A stretch of 64,000 nt of DNA, taken from positions 801,422 to 865,421 of the forward strand of contig JANXBJ010000001.1 in assembly GCA_025057645.1 (NCBI GenBank). The letters run 5' to 3'. Below, piece by piece: positions 52,113 to 60,755 of this stretch. A program made the translations under genes and the position numbers. The notes under the pieces were generated by a model. That model saw only the letters and a program-made list of their open reading frames with translations. It had not been told where the DNA came from and did no database searches. Numbering within the stretch: the stretch's first letter is position 1; every line of letters starts with the position of its first letter. Origin of the DNA: Anaerolineales bacterium. GTDB lineage: Bacteria > Chloroflexota > Anaerolineae > Anaerolineales > UBA4823.

Positions 52113-54881
52113 ATGTCAACGAAGAAGTGGGTTTACTTGTTCAACGAAGTAGACGAAGTAGAGCGCCTCTGTGGCGGCGATTGGGATAAAGTGCGTGGCT
52201 TGTTGGGCGGAAAGGGAGCAGGGCTGGCGGATATGACCCGTGCCGATGTTCCGGTTCCCCCCGGCTTTACGGTGACTACCGAAGCCTGCAACGCTTACTA
52301 CGCTGCGGGCGGAACGTTCCCTGAAGGGATGTGGGAACAAGAACTAGAAGCACTCCATAAAATAGAGGAGCAGACCGGCAAGAAGTTCGGTGATCCCAGC
52401 CGGCCCTTGTTTGTCTCCTGTCGCTCTGGCGCTAAGTTCTCCATGCCCGGGATGATGGATACCGTGCTCAACATCGGCCTGAACGATGAAACAGCCGAGG
52501 GCTTGGTCAAACTCAGCGGAGACGAACGATTTGTTTACGATGCTTACCGGCGTCTGATTCAAGGCTTCGGCTCGGTGGTGCTGGGAATTCCCGATGAGGC
52601 ATTTGAGGACGTTCTCGAAGAATATAAGCACCAAAAAGGATATAAGCTGGACACCGATCTAACTGCAGAAGACTGGAAAGTGATCACTCAGAAATTCAAA
52701 GAGATCGTCTGTCAGCACAAAGGCTTTGAGTTCCCACAAGACCCCCTTGAACAATTACGTTTGGCCACCGAAGCTGTCTTCAAATCGTGGAACGGAAAAC
52801 GCGCCGTCGACTATCGCAATGCCGCAGGCATCCCTCACGATTTAGGCACTGCGGTGAATATTGTCACCATGGTCTTCGGCAATATGGGATGGAATTCTGG
52901 AACGGGGGTGGCCTTTACGCGCGATCCAGCCACCGGTGAAAAGAAGCTATATGGCGAATACTTGCTCAACGCTCAAGGCGAAGATGTTGTCGCAGGAATT
53001 CGCAATACGGAGAAGATCGAGAAACTTGCCACGGAGATGCCCGAGGTTTATCAACAGTTCTTAGAGATCTGCGATAAGCTCGAAAGACATTATAAAGAAA
53101 TGCAGGATGTCGAGTTTACCATTGAGAATGGGAAACTCTGGATGCTGCAAACGCGCAGTGGAAAGCGAACCGCTCGAGCTGCGGTCAAAATCGCCGTAGA
53201 TATGGCCAACGAGGGCTTGATTTCCAAAGAGGAAGCCGTCTTGCGCGTCACTCCTGAAAACGTAGACACTCTTCTCCACCCCCAGTTTGACGAAAAAGCC
53301 AAAGAAGAAGCGAAAAAAGAGGGCCGATTATATGCTACAGGGGTCAATGCTTCTCCCGGTGCCGCAGTGGGTCGAGTTTACTTTGATGCCGACACTGCTG
53401 AACAAAAAGCAAAAGAAGAGGGCCAGGATGTGATCATGGTGCGTCCTTTCACTAAGCCGGACGACGTGCACGGAATGCTCGCCGCCAAAGGGATCCTGAC
53501 CAGCGAAGGTGGAGCTACCTCCCACGCTGCCGTAGTCGCCCGCCAATTCGGCGTCCCGTGTGTCGTCGGGGCAGCCGCCATCCGGATCAATCTTGAAAAA
53601 CGCTATATGGAAGCGGGCGGGGTGCGTGTCAACGAGGGAGAGTGGATCTCGGTGGACGGCTCAACCGGCGAAGTTTTCGTAGGTCAAATCCCCACGAGCA
53701 CTCCCAGCCTTGAGGAGCAAACCGATCTGATGACCCTGCTCCAATGGGCCGATGAAATCTGCGCCAGGCCCGGCATCCGCAAAGGCCCAGAAGGCTGGCC
53801 GACAACCGGACTGCAAGTTTGGGCCAATGCAGATTATCCAAAGGATGCCCGCCGTGCTCGCCAGTATGGTGCAGTGGGCATTGGACTTTGCCGCACCGAG
53901 CATATGTTCTTCGAACCCGAGCGACTGCCCATCGTGCAACGCATGATCCTTGCTGAAACCCCCGAAGAGCGCAAAGCCGCGTTGGACCAACTCCTTCCTG
54001 CCCAGCGCTCCGACTTTGAAGGCTTGTTCGAGGCGATGGACGGCTATCCGGTCATCATCCGCTTAATTGACCCGCCTTTGCACGAATTTCTACCCTCGGA
54101 AGAGAGCCTGCTGGAAGAGGTGATTACTATGCGGGCAAAAGGCGAAACCGAGGGTCTCGCTGAGAAAGAAAAGCTCCTTGCCAGCGTCCGAGCCATGCAT
54201 GAAAGCAATCCGATGATGGGCCTGCGCGGCGTGCGCCTGAGCATTTATATGCCCGAAATTGTGGAGATGCAAGTGCGGGCTATCTTCGAAGCCGCGGCAA
54301 ATATGGCCAAGAAAGGCGTGGTCGTCAAACCGGAGGTCATGATCCCGCTCACCGGAACCGTGAAGGAACTGGAATGGATTCAGCCAAGATTGGAACGGAT
54401 TGCCAAACAGGTGATGGAAGAAAAAGGGATTACTTTTGACTACAAGTTTGGCACAATGATCGAGATTCCGCGCGCAGCGCTCACCGCCGGAGAAATCGCC
54501 AAACTTGCCCAATTCTTCTCCTTTGGCACAAACGATCTCACTCAGATGACCTTCGGCTATAGCCGCGATGATGCCGAGCGGAACTTCCTCATCAAATACA
54601 TCGAAGAGGGCATCCTGCCCAAGAACCCCTTCCAAACCCTCGATCGCGAAGGCGTTGGGCGGCTGATGAAGATGTGCATTGAGGAAGGCCGGGCTACTCG
54701 GCCGGATTTGGAAGTGGGCATCTGCGGTGAGCACGGTGGCGATCCCAGCTCGATCGAATTTTGCCACATCGTAGGAAATAACTACGTTTCCTGTTCACCT
54801 TTCCGCGTTCCGGTTGCTCGTCTGGCTGCAGCCCATGCTGCTCTCAAACATCAAGGCATCCAGATCGCGGAAGATAAGTAG
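52113..54881 (+). CDS. ppdK: Pyruvate, phosphate dikinase
   Basis: 922 residues, slightly longer than the usual ~875. The N-terminal ATP-grasp part begins GLLGGKGAGLADM, with SCRSGAKFSMPGMMDTVLNI. The catalytic His is in GGATSHAAVVARQFG. The C-terminal PEP-binding barrel includes GLCRTEHMFFE, RGVRLSIYMPEI, FGTNDLTQMTFGYSRDD and the catalytic Cys region GICGEHGGDPSSIEFC. It interconverts pyruvate, ATP and Pi with PEP, AMP and PPi and links to malic enzyme and the oxoacid enzymes. CGGAGG lies 7 nt before the ATG. Followed by a strong terminator. Confidence 0.95.
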   Translation: MSTKKWVYLFNEVDEVERLCGGDWDKVRGLLGGKGAGLADMTRADVPVPPGFTVTTEACNAYYAAGGTFPEGMWEQELEALHKIEEQTGKKFGDPSRPLFVSCRSGAKFSMPGMMDTVLNIGLNDETAEGLVKLSGDERFVYDAYRRLIQGFGSVVLGIPDEAFEDVLEEYKHQKGYKLDTDLTAEDWKVITQKFKEIVCQHKGFEFPQDPLEQLRLATEAVFKSWNGKRAVDYRNAAGIPHDLGTAVNIVTMVFGNMGWNSGTGVAFTRDPATGEKKLYGEYLLNAQGEDVVAGIRNTEKIEKLATEMPEVYQQFLEICDKLERHYKEMQDVEFTIENGKLWMLQTRSGKRTARAAVKIAVDMANEGLISKEEAVLRVTPENVDTLLHPQFDEKAKEEAKKEGRLYATGVNASPGAAVGRVYFDADTAEQKAKEEGQDVIMVRPFTKPDDVHGMLAAKGILTSEGGATSHAAVVARQFGVPCVVGAAAIRINLEKRYMEAGGVRVNEGEWISVDGSTGEVFVGQIPTSTPSLEEQTDLMTLLQWADEICARPGIRKGPEGWPTTGLQVWANADYPKDARRARQYGAVGIGLCRTEHMFFEPERLPIVQRMILAETPEERKAALDQLLPAQRSDFEGLFEAMDGYPVIIRLIDPPLHEFLPSEESLLEEVITMRAKGETEGLAEKEKLLASVRAMHESNPMMGLRGVRLSIYMPEIVEMQVRAIFEAAANMAKKGVVVKPEVMIPLTGTVKELEWIQPRLERIAKQVMEEKGITFDYKFGTMIEIPRAALTAGEIAKLAQFFSFGTNDLTQMTFGYSRDDAERNFLIKYIEEGILPKNPFQTLDREGVGRLMKMCIEEGRATRPDLEVGICGEHGGDPSSIEFCHIVGNNYVSCSPFRVPVARLAAAHAALKHQGIQIAEDK

Positions 54882-54899
54882 TTCTCACAAATGCAAGCC

Positions 54900-54931
54900 G
54901 AACGGTAGAGCGATTTCACGCTCTACCGTTC
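54900..54931 (+). terminator. Terminator of ppdK
   Basis: A perfect 13-bp stem (GAACGGTAGAGCG / CGCTCTACCGTTC) with a 6-base loop, 19 nt after the stop codon, followed by pyrimidine-rich CTCCCCTCTCTCTTC. Confidence 0.8.
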
Positions 54932-55203
54932 TCCCCTCTCTCTTCGTGGACAGACATTTCTCCTCGCCCGCTCTGCGGGCGAGGGCGTCCTATGCTTAGG
55001 ATATCTTATCCACGCCTTATTCAGGGGAGGTGGCAGACAGACCGAGGGGCGTGAAAGAGAACGTGGCGGAAGGCCGCATTTGTGCTTGCGAAAACCGAGC
55101 ACAGTTGAGCCGGATGAAGCCAACGCTTGCGAACTTGCCTGCAAAGCCCCTACAAGAGGCTAACCCGCAACCCTCAAATTTTGGATCTTTGCCCGAGCTC
55201 CTG
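54932..55203. other. Intergenic region between convergent ppdK and GerMN-like genes
   Basis: No gene is supported; frames here show no family resemblance. A second perfect 9-bp hairpin CTCGCCCGC-TCT-GCGGGCGAG lies at 54963-54983 and could serve the minus-strand gene or be a repeat element. Nothing else is seen. Confidence 0.45.
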
Positions 55204-55875
55204 CTACTGAAGGAAGTTCTTGATTCCCACCCCATTGAGATTAAACTTCACCGTTCCCAGCCCTGGGAATTGGCGTACTGTAGCAACAAGCATGGCATAA
55301 ACGCGGTTGGGATCGCACGGATCGTCCGACAAATTCAGCTCGCCACTTAGATCGATCTCTACTGCACCATCGGCAAAACTGACCCCAACAACATTCAGCT
55401 TCGACTTGTAAAGCGGATTATATACGCCGCCAAACTCTGCGGTTTTGTAAAAGAAGAGATTCTGTAGAGCCGTCTTGATATCCGCTCCTACATCATTGGT
55501 GCGGTATTTACCCGTGAAATAATATACTAAGCTGTCTCCACAAGCCACCGAGCCACCCCCACCCTTTTGGATAAAGTAGATCAAAATCGGCTTTGTGCCG
55601 GGCAGTACTGTTGGGGTTGGAGGGGCTTCAGTGGGCAACGGAGGCAGAGGCGGCAAGGTGGGCAGAGGAGTACTAGTGGGAACCTCGGTGGGGGTTGCTG
55701 TCGGAAGAGGAGTCGGGGTATCGGTCGGCAAGGGGGTAGCCGTGGGTTGCGGGGTTGCGGTGGGGGTAGAAGTCGGCTCAGGAAGCACCACACTACAAGC
55801 GCTCAATAGGAACGCAAGCGCCGCAAAGATGCAAGGTAAAGCAAGCGAATTTATCAAGCTACGCCTCAACCACAT
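55204..55875 (-). CDS. Lipoprotein with Thr/Pro-rich linker and GerMN-like domain
   Basis: 223 residues from the ATG at 55875. The signal peptide ends in the lipobox LSACS. A ~65-residue linker rich in Thr, Pro, Ala and Leu follows, then a ~120-residue domain beginning PILIYFIQKGGG, with NVVGVSFADGAVEIDLSGEL and a Val/Gln-rich segment near the end (LVATVRQFPGLGTVKFNLNG), matching the GerMN (spore germination/sporulation) fold. GerMN domains occur in many non-sporulating bacteria as surface binding modules. The ATG has no Shine-Dalgarno and is 7 nt after TATAAT (55888-55883), suggesting a leaderless message. Cys in ACGDSL and DDPCDPN may form a disulphide. Confidence 0.85.
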   Translation of the reverse strand: MWLRRSLINSLALPCIFAALAFLLSACSVVLPEPTSTPTATPQPTATPLPTDTPTPLPTATPTEVPTSTPLPTLPPLPPLPTEAPPTPTVLPGTKPILIYFIQKGGGGSVACGDSLVYYFTGKYRTNDVGADIKTALQNLFFYKTAEFGGVYNPLYKSKLNVVGVSFADGAVEIDLSGELNLSDDPCDPNRVYAMLVATVRQFPGLGTVKFNLNGVGIKNFLQ

Positions 55876-55882
55876 GCACTCA

Positions 55883-55888
55883 ATTATA
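55883..55888 (-). promoter_or_regulatory. -10 element TATAAT of the GerMN-like gene, 7 nt from the ATG
   Basis: TATAAT on the minus strand ends exactly 7 nt before the ATG at 55875. No Shine-Dalgarno and no good -35 hexamer are seen. Confidence 0.55.
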
Positions 55889-56041
55889 CCCGACAAACCC
55901 AGCTTGGGCAGGTTTGCTATGTTCTCCTCTAGAGCAAATCCCTCAGGCGGGAAGCCAACTAGATAAGACAAAACTTCCGATGTCTCCCCTTTGTAGGCAC
56001 AAAGCCCACAATCAGCTCGGCTCAGGAGGCGATGGATTGAG

Positions 56042-56605
56042 TCAGACGCCGACCCGGCTTACGCTCAGGGCAAAGCTTGCCCCGGCATCCAGCGCCTGCA
56101 AGTTGGCTTGCAGAAATTGCTTATGCCGCTCCGGAAGATGGTCCTCAAGCGCTCTCTTGACCTGGTCTAAAGACAACACCGGTAGCTTGGCTACTAACGC
56201 ACCCAAGGCCACCATGTTGAGTAAGCGACGGTTACCCAAACTTTCGGCAATTTCACTGGCCGGGATGAATACACTTTCGATATCCTCTCGTCTTGAGCCC
56301 CGGTTCACCAAGGAGGAGTTGACGACCAGCACTCCGCCCGGTTTGACTAGGGGCTCGTACTTGTCCAAAGAAGGCAAATTCAAGGCGATCACCCCTCTGG
56401 GGTTCAGCACTAAGGGTGAGCCAATCTCTTCATCGGAAATAATGACCGTACAGTTAGCCGTGCCACCGCGCATCTCCGGGCCATACGATGGGATCCAAGT
56501 CACCTCACACCCAGCATCCATCGCAGCGTAAGCGAGAACTTGCCCGGCAAAAAGTACCCCTTGACCGCCAAACCCAGCAATCAAAATTTCCGTCTGCATT
56601 TGCAC
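56042..56605 (-). CDS. 2-oxoacid:acceptor oxidoreductase gamma subunit
   Basis: 187 residues. The family start [19 protein letters not shown] is present, with [19 protein letters not shown], typical of KorC/VorC/PorG subunits. The gamma subunit supports CoA binding and assembly. Two starts are possible: GTG at 56605 or ATG at 56599, both after GGAGGG. It follows the beta subunit gene by 8 nt and ends the four-gene operon. Confidence 0.93.
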   Translation of the reverse strand: MQMQTEILIAGFGGQGVLFAGQVLAYAAMDAGCEVTWIPSYGPEMRGGTANCTVIISDEEIGSPLVLNPRGVIALNLPSLDKYEPLVKPGGVLVVNSSLVNRGSRREDIESVFIPASEIAESLGNRRLLNMVALGALVAKLPVLSLDQVKRALEDHLPERHKQFLQANLQALDAGASFALSVSRVGV

Positions 56606-56613
56606 TTCCCTCC

Positions 56614-57390
56614 CTACACCTTGATCGCTTGTAGCGCTTCAGCAACCTTGAAATCCCCAATAGGGTAATAGGGAATCATGTGTTCTTCCAACCACCTCAG
56701 AGACTCTAGCGGCGAAAGGCCCCAATTGGTGCTGCAGGTCGAGAGCAATTCCACCATGGCAAACCCCAACCCGCGCAGCTGGGTCTCAAACGCCAAGCGA
56801 ATAGCCTTCTTGGCCATGCGGATGTTTTTAGGATCGTGCAGACTACGCCGAACGACATAACCGGCCCCGTCCAGATTTGCGAGCAGCTCGGCCATTCTCA
56901 ACGGATAGCCCATTGTTTCCACATCTCGGCCTTGGGGAGAGGAGGTTGTCTTTTGGCCCGGCAGGGTAGTCGGCGCCATCTGTCCGCTCGTCATGCCGTA
57001 AATTGCGTTGTTGATAAAAAAGACGGTGATGTTTTCTCCGCGGCCGGCCGCATGGATGATTTCGCCCATCCCAATCGAAGCTAAATCGCCATCCCCCTGG
57101 TAGGTGAAGACAACCCGATCGGGCAGAAGTCGCTTTATGCCAGTAGCCATGGCCGGAGCACGCCCGTGGGCTGCCTCGACAAAATCGCAATCGAAGTAAT
57201 TATAGGCAAAAACCGAGCAACCGACCGGCGCAACCCCGATTGTGCGCTCGCGAATGCCCAATTCATCTATCACCTCGGCAATCAGACGATGGGCAATCCC
57301 ATGAGTACAGCCCGGACAATAGTGCATTGGCACAGCAGTCAAAGACCGAGGACGTTGGTAAACAATTTGGACCGAAAGTGTGGTTTCCAC
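56614..57390 (-). CDS. 2-oxoacid:ferredoxin oxidoreductase beta subunit (TPP-binding)
   Basis: About 258 residues. The [4Fe-4S]/TPP domain has [45 protein letters not shown], the Mg/TPP motif [16 protein letters not shown] and [14 protein letters not shown]. It decarboxylates the 2-oxoacid and passes electrons to the ferredoxin subunit. I chose the GTG at 57390, 7 nt after AGGAGG; the frame also begins at 57429 but overlaps the alpha gene's end. Neighbour spacing is 10 nt to alpha and 8 nt to gamma. Confidence 0.93.
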   Translation of the reverse strand: METTLSVQIVYQRPRSLTAVPMHYCPGCTHGIAHRLIAEVIDELGIRERTIGVAPVGCSVFAYNYFDCDFVEAAHGRAPAMATGIKRLLPDRVVFTYQGDGDLASIGMGEIIHAAGRGENITVFFINNAIYGMTSGQMAPTTLPGQKTTSSPQGRDVETMGYPLRMAELLANLDGAGYVVRRSLHDPKNIRMAKKAIRLAFETQLRGLGFAMVELLSTCSTNWGLSPLESLRWLEEHMIPYYPIGDFKVAEALQAIKV

Positions 57391-57400
57391 GCTTCTCCTC

Positions 57401-58525
57401 CTAGTCATGCCAACGGATGATCGGTGCAAATCTTTTCATCCATCGCTGGCGCGGGTCTCCGTCAGGGGGAATCCCCTCGCGGCACATCCGTCGGATCTCA
57501 GCTAGGATTTCGTCCGGAAATGGCACCATTCCGCCCAACCGCCCGTAGAACTCGACAGGCACCCGCCCCCTGACCGCCTTTTGGACATCTTCTAGCATTT
57601 GGCCGCTGTTCATCTCCACAACCAAAATGCCTTCCACTTGGGGGATTAAGTTTTCGATTTGCGGATGAGGGAAGGGACTAAGCGTAATTGGACGTAGCAG
57701 ACCTACCCTCATTCCTTCCGCCCGTGCCATACGGACTGCGGACAGCGCAATTCTGCCTGCCGTGCCAAACCCAATTACCACATAATCGGCATCTTCTAGG
57801 AAGTACTCTCGGTAGCGAATCTCGGCAGCTTGAATACGATTCCAAACTTGCAGGAGACGGTAATTGGTGACTTCCTCGTCTTTTGGATCTATGTAAATGG
57901 AGCTAAGGATGCGGCGTTCGCGTCCCATAGCACCGCGCACAGCCCAATCGGGGTACTCGGTCCGAATAGGACGCATGGGGGGCAGTTCTGCCGGCTCCAT
58001 CATCTGGCCAATATTCCCATCCGCCATAATGAAGACAATAGTGCGATACTTCTCAGCCAGATCGAAGGCCAACACCACAAGGTCGACGGCCTCTTGAACA
58101 CTAGCCGGGGCAAGGACAATCGGGTGGTAATCGCCGTGTCCGCCGCCGTGTACGATTTGGTTGTAATCACCTTGTGAGGGAGCAATGTTCCCAAGCCCCG
58201 GCCCTCCGCGCACCACATCGATAATGACCGCCGGCACCTCTGTACCCGCTATATAAGATAGACCCTCCATCATCAGGGAGATGCCTGGGCTAGAGGAAGA
58301 AGTCATGACTCGCGCTCCGGTGCAGGCTGCGCCGTAAAGCATATTAATGGCAGCCACTTCGCTCTCCGCCTGGAGGAAAGCACGACCCAGAGCTGGCATT
58401 CGTTCGGCCATCCATTCCAAAAGTTCCGTCTGGGGCGTGATGGGATAACCAAAATATCCCTCCAGACCTGCTCGAATAGCGGCCTCTGCCATGGCGATAT
58501 TGCCTTTGAGAAGCTCTTTGGCCAT
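57401..58525 (-). CDS. vorB: 2-oxoacid:ferredoxin oxidoreductase alpha subunit (VorB type)
   Basis: 374 residues. The start [19 protein letters not shown], then [38 protein letters not shown] and [17 protein letters not shown], are characteristic of the VorB (3-methyl-2-oxobutanoate dehydrogenase) group. The C-terminal part has [13 protein letters not shown]. Together with TPP, gamma and ferredoxin subunits it oxidises branched-chain 2-oxoacids (or 2-oxoglutarate) to acyl-CoA, reducing ferredoxin. Exact substrate is not certain. Order ferredoxin-alpha-beta-gamma is common for this enzyme class. Confidence 0.93.
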   Translation of the reverse strand: MAKELLKGNIAMAEAAIRAGLEGYFGYPITPQTELLEWMAERMPALGRAFLQAESEVAAINMLYGAACTGARVMTSSSSPGISLMMEGLSYIAGTEVPAVIIDVVRGGPGLGNIAPSQGDYNQIVHGGGHGDYHPIVLAPASVQEAVDLVVLAFDLAEKYRTIVFIMADGNIGQMMEPAELPPMRPIRTEYPDWAVRGAMGRERRILSSIYIDPKDEEVTNYRLLQVWNRIQAAEIRYREYFLEDADYVVIGFGTAGRIALSAVRMARAEGMRVGLLRPITLSPFPHPQIENLIPQVEGILVVEMNSGQMLEDVQKAVRGRVPVEFYGRLGGMVPFPDEILAEIRRMCREGIPPDGDPRQRWMKRFAPIIRWHD

Positions 58526-58536
58526 CTTTCTCCTCC

Positions 58537-58773
58537 TCAGGCCGTTACCTTTTGGGGCAGTTCACGGTATACGGTGAGGGCCGCCTCCGGGCACATGAGA
58601 GCACACATAGCACACCCCGTACATCCCTCGCCGATCAGGGTGACCGGATGATAGCCTTTAGGCGTCAGACGCTCCATATCTAAGGCCAACACATGTTGGG
58701 GACACTCGCTAACGCAAAGTTCACATCCTTTGCAATAGAGCTCGTTAACTTCTATCCATCCCTTTATGGGCAT
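58537..58773 (-). CDS. 2-oxoacid:ferredoxin oxidoreductase ferredoxin (delta) subunit
   Basis: 78 residues with two [4Fe-4S] motifs: [17 protein letters not shown] and [17 protein letters not shown]. It relays electrons from the catalytic subunits to free ferredoxin. The ATG at 58773 has GGAGG 7 nt upstream; a longer frame to 58836 is less likely. First gene of the operon. Confidence 0.92.
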   Translation of the reverse strand: MPIKGWIEVNELYCKGCELCVSECPQHVLALDMERLTPKGYHPVTLIGEGCTGCAMCALMCPEAALTVYRELPQKVTA

Positions 58774-58804
58774 GCCCGGCCTCCTTTTGTCTATCTTGCA
58801 CAAT

Positions 58805-58862
58805 TTTTTACGACAATTATTATCACATTTCAACAATTCAACGGGTAGTGTAAACTGTCACA
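58805..58862 (-). promoter_or_regulatory. Promoter region of the oxoacid:ferredoxin oxidoreductase operon
   Basis: Minus strand: TTGAAA (58833-58828), 17-bp spacer, TAAAAA (58810-58805), transcript start near 58798. About 56 bp upstream of that start is TGTGACAGTTTACACT (58862-58847), which shares TGTGACA and CACT with the CRP/FNR-like site upstream of hydB. Confidence 0.5.
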
Positions 58863-58980
58863 TTCCAAAGCTACAAACTTCCTTACCTGAACTAAGCTGG
58901 ACCAGAGCGTCCCCGACTCTTGGGTGCGGAAAGAAACAGGCGACTCCCTCGGAGAATCGGAGAGGCTTGCCGAAAATCGC

Positions 58981-60351
58981 CTAGGGGGAGGGGAGTGATT
59001 CGATGGGTTGGGTTTGGATTTCAGCCAGAATGCGGTCGTAGGCTTGCTGAAGCGCAGTACGGTGGCTCATCCCTTGGAAGAACACGGCACGCAGGATGTC
59101 ATCCATATGGTTCTGAACGATCTCCATTTCCGGAGAGGAGGGGTAGGCAACGCCGCCTTGCAATGCAAGGATCGATTGGCCGATAAAGGGATCGCCAACA
59201 CTGACCGAGCCACCGCGTTCCGCCAACTGGTCGGCCCGAATAGCAGGAATCAACCCGACAGTCCCTACAGCAGAAAGGGCCTCTGGGGTAAAAAGACTGC
59301 GAAGAAATAACCAAGAGACCTGACTTTGTTCGTTGAGGGCAAGGCGGGTCAAAAACACTCCTTCACTTTGAACAAAGCCGGCTAGAGCACCGTTTTTGTA
59401 AGTCGGCCAGGGGTCGATCGCCAGATTCAGCGGCCCGACCTCTCCGGCGAGTAGATAGCGATTCCAACTCCCTTCAACGATCCAGCCGACTCGCCCCTCT
59501 TGAAAGAGACGATAGTCGTTGTCCGAGTTAAACTCGGTCATCCCCACCTGCTCAAAGGCTTTCAGTAAGTCCAACCATTGCAACGCATAGCGGTAATCCT
59601 CTTGATGAAAGGCAGGGCGGCCATCTGGGGTAAGGAGTAATCCCCCCAGCCCGAGGAGATGCCCTCCGGAAAAGAAAAAACTACGCTCTATGTCGGCACC
59701 GACTATGCCGGCTTGGGTGGCCGTGGTCGCCAAAGCGCGCATTTGCTCGAAGGTTTGGGCAGGGGTTGGCAAAATGCTTTGATTGCGATACAAGACCACA
59801 CCGTTCATGGTGATCGGCAAGCTGAGGCGCTTGCGCCGATAAATTCCGGTCTCGAGCGCAGCTTGGTTGAGGAGAGGAAGGATGGAGGCTATATCTTGCC
59901 CGGTGAGATCCACAACGTAGCCTTGTTCATATAATTGCGGCCCCCATTGCGCAGGGGCAATCAGGATTGTCGGTCCAGCCCCCTGGCTCATCGCTTCCTC
60001 AAAGCGAGCCTTCAAGTCCAGAGCGGGAATATAGAGGACATCAAACTGCACTTGCGGATAGGAGGATTGAAACACCGAAATTATTCGGAATAGGGCCGAA
60101 CGCTGGATTTCGTCCCAGGAGTGCCAGATCGAAACCGTTCCCTCAACAGGTTTTGGAGTGGGCGAGAGCGTTGGAGAAGGGAGCGGTGTGGGAGTAAGGG
60201 TCGGGACAAGAGCACCGTTTTCTCCCCGACCCACAGGTCGGCATCCTATAGCGCAGCCCAGGCACAAAGGAAGAATCCAGGGCAGCAAAAAAGGAAAAGC
60301 CGCAGGTTTTTGTCTCTCCCAAGGCAAAAGCCGACGCCATCGTCTCAGCAT
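58981..60351 (-). CDS. ABC-type solute-binding lipoprotein (sugar/oligosaccharide type, orphan)
   Basis: 456 residues. The signal sequence ends in a lipobox-like ...LGCAIGCRP (two Cys, the second more likely lipidated). A short Thr/Pro linker follows, then a type 1 extracellular solute-binding domain: VSIWHSWDEIQRSAL, SAPAQWGPQLYEQGYVVDL-like segment, SLPITMNGVVLYRNQSIL and EGSWNRYLL. Resembles sugar-binding proteins of carbohydrate ABC systems, but no permease or ATPase gene is nearby. The ATG at 60351 lies 9 nt after TATAAT (60366-60361), with no Shine-Dalgarno. Confidence 0.88.
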   Translation of the reverse strand: MLRRWRRLLPWERQKPAAFPFLLPWILPLCLGCAIGCRPVGRGENGALVPTLTPTPLPSPTLSPTPKPVEGTVSIWHSWDEIQRSALFRIISVFQSSYPQVQFDVLYIPALDLKARFEEAMSQGAGPTILIAPAQWGPQLYEQGYVVDLTGQDIASILPLLNQAALETGIYRRKRLSLPITMNGVVLYRNQSILPTPAQTFEQMRALATTATQAGIVGADIERSFFFSGGHLLGLGGLLLTPDGRPAFHQEDYRYALQWLDLLKAFEQVGMTEFNSDNDYRLFQEGRVGWIVEGSWNRYLLAGEVGPLNLAIDPWPTYKNGALAGFVQSEGVFLTRLALNEQSQVSWLFLRSLFTPEALSAVGTVGLIPAIRADQLAERGGSVSVGDPFIGQSILALQGGVAYPSSPEMEIVQNHMDDILRAVFFQGMSHRTALQQAYDRILAEIQTQPIESLPSP

Positions 60352-60755
60352 GGTGTTCCAATTATAGGCCGCTTTTTTCGATGGGGAGCTATAAAGAGCC
60401 GCAATTCTTTGGATGGCCAGCGCCACGACTCAGTTCGGCTCTGCCTAATTACCCCGGTGAGGTAAAGCCCCAAAAGCCAATCTAAAAAGGGGTAGCCCGG
60501 GGAGAAAAAGTACTTGAGCGTTAGCGCACGGAGAGAAAGGCCCTGAAAACCTGAAAAGGGGCGAAGCAGTGGTGGCATCGCAGATAGCTCTCCAAAGAGT
60601 GCAGAGCGGACCTCAATTTGCCTTAGGCAAGGGCTGCCTTGACCTAGGTGCAAACTTTGAGGGGTACTCCTCACTTCTGACGGGGCAGTTTTTAGAAGGT
60701 GATGGAATGCAAGTTTGCGCAGGCAACACAAAACATAGGCAATTGCTAAGAACCC
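60352..60755. other. Gene-poor 404-bp stretch between the solute-binding protein and DUF2142 genes
   Basis: No gene is convincing. A minus-strand frame (60731-60345) contains ALTLKYFFSPGYPFLDWLLG followed by a hydrophobic stretch; the stretch looks like the end of a membrane protein but the upstream part does not, so it may be a pseudogene fragment. The TATAAT for the solute-binding gene is at its left end. Confidence 0.35.

Noticed and set aside
54090..54767. 225-codon minus-strand frame opposite ppdK
   Set aside because: It mirrors highly conserved ppdK codons, has no start signal and His-rich composition typical of a shadow frame.
55030..55350. 106-codon plus-strand frame overlapping the GerMN gene
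   Set aside because: Mostly antisense to a supported gene and unlike any known family.
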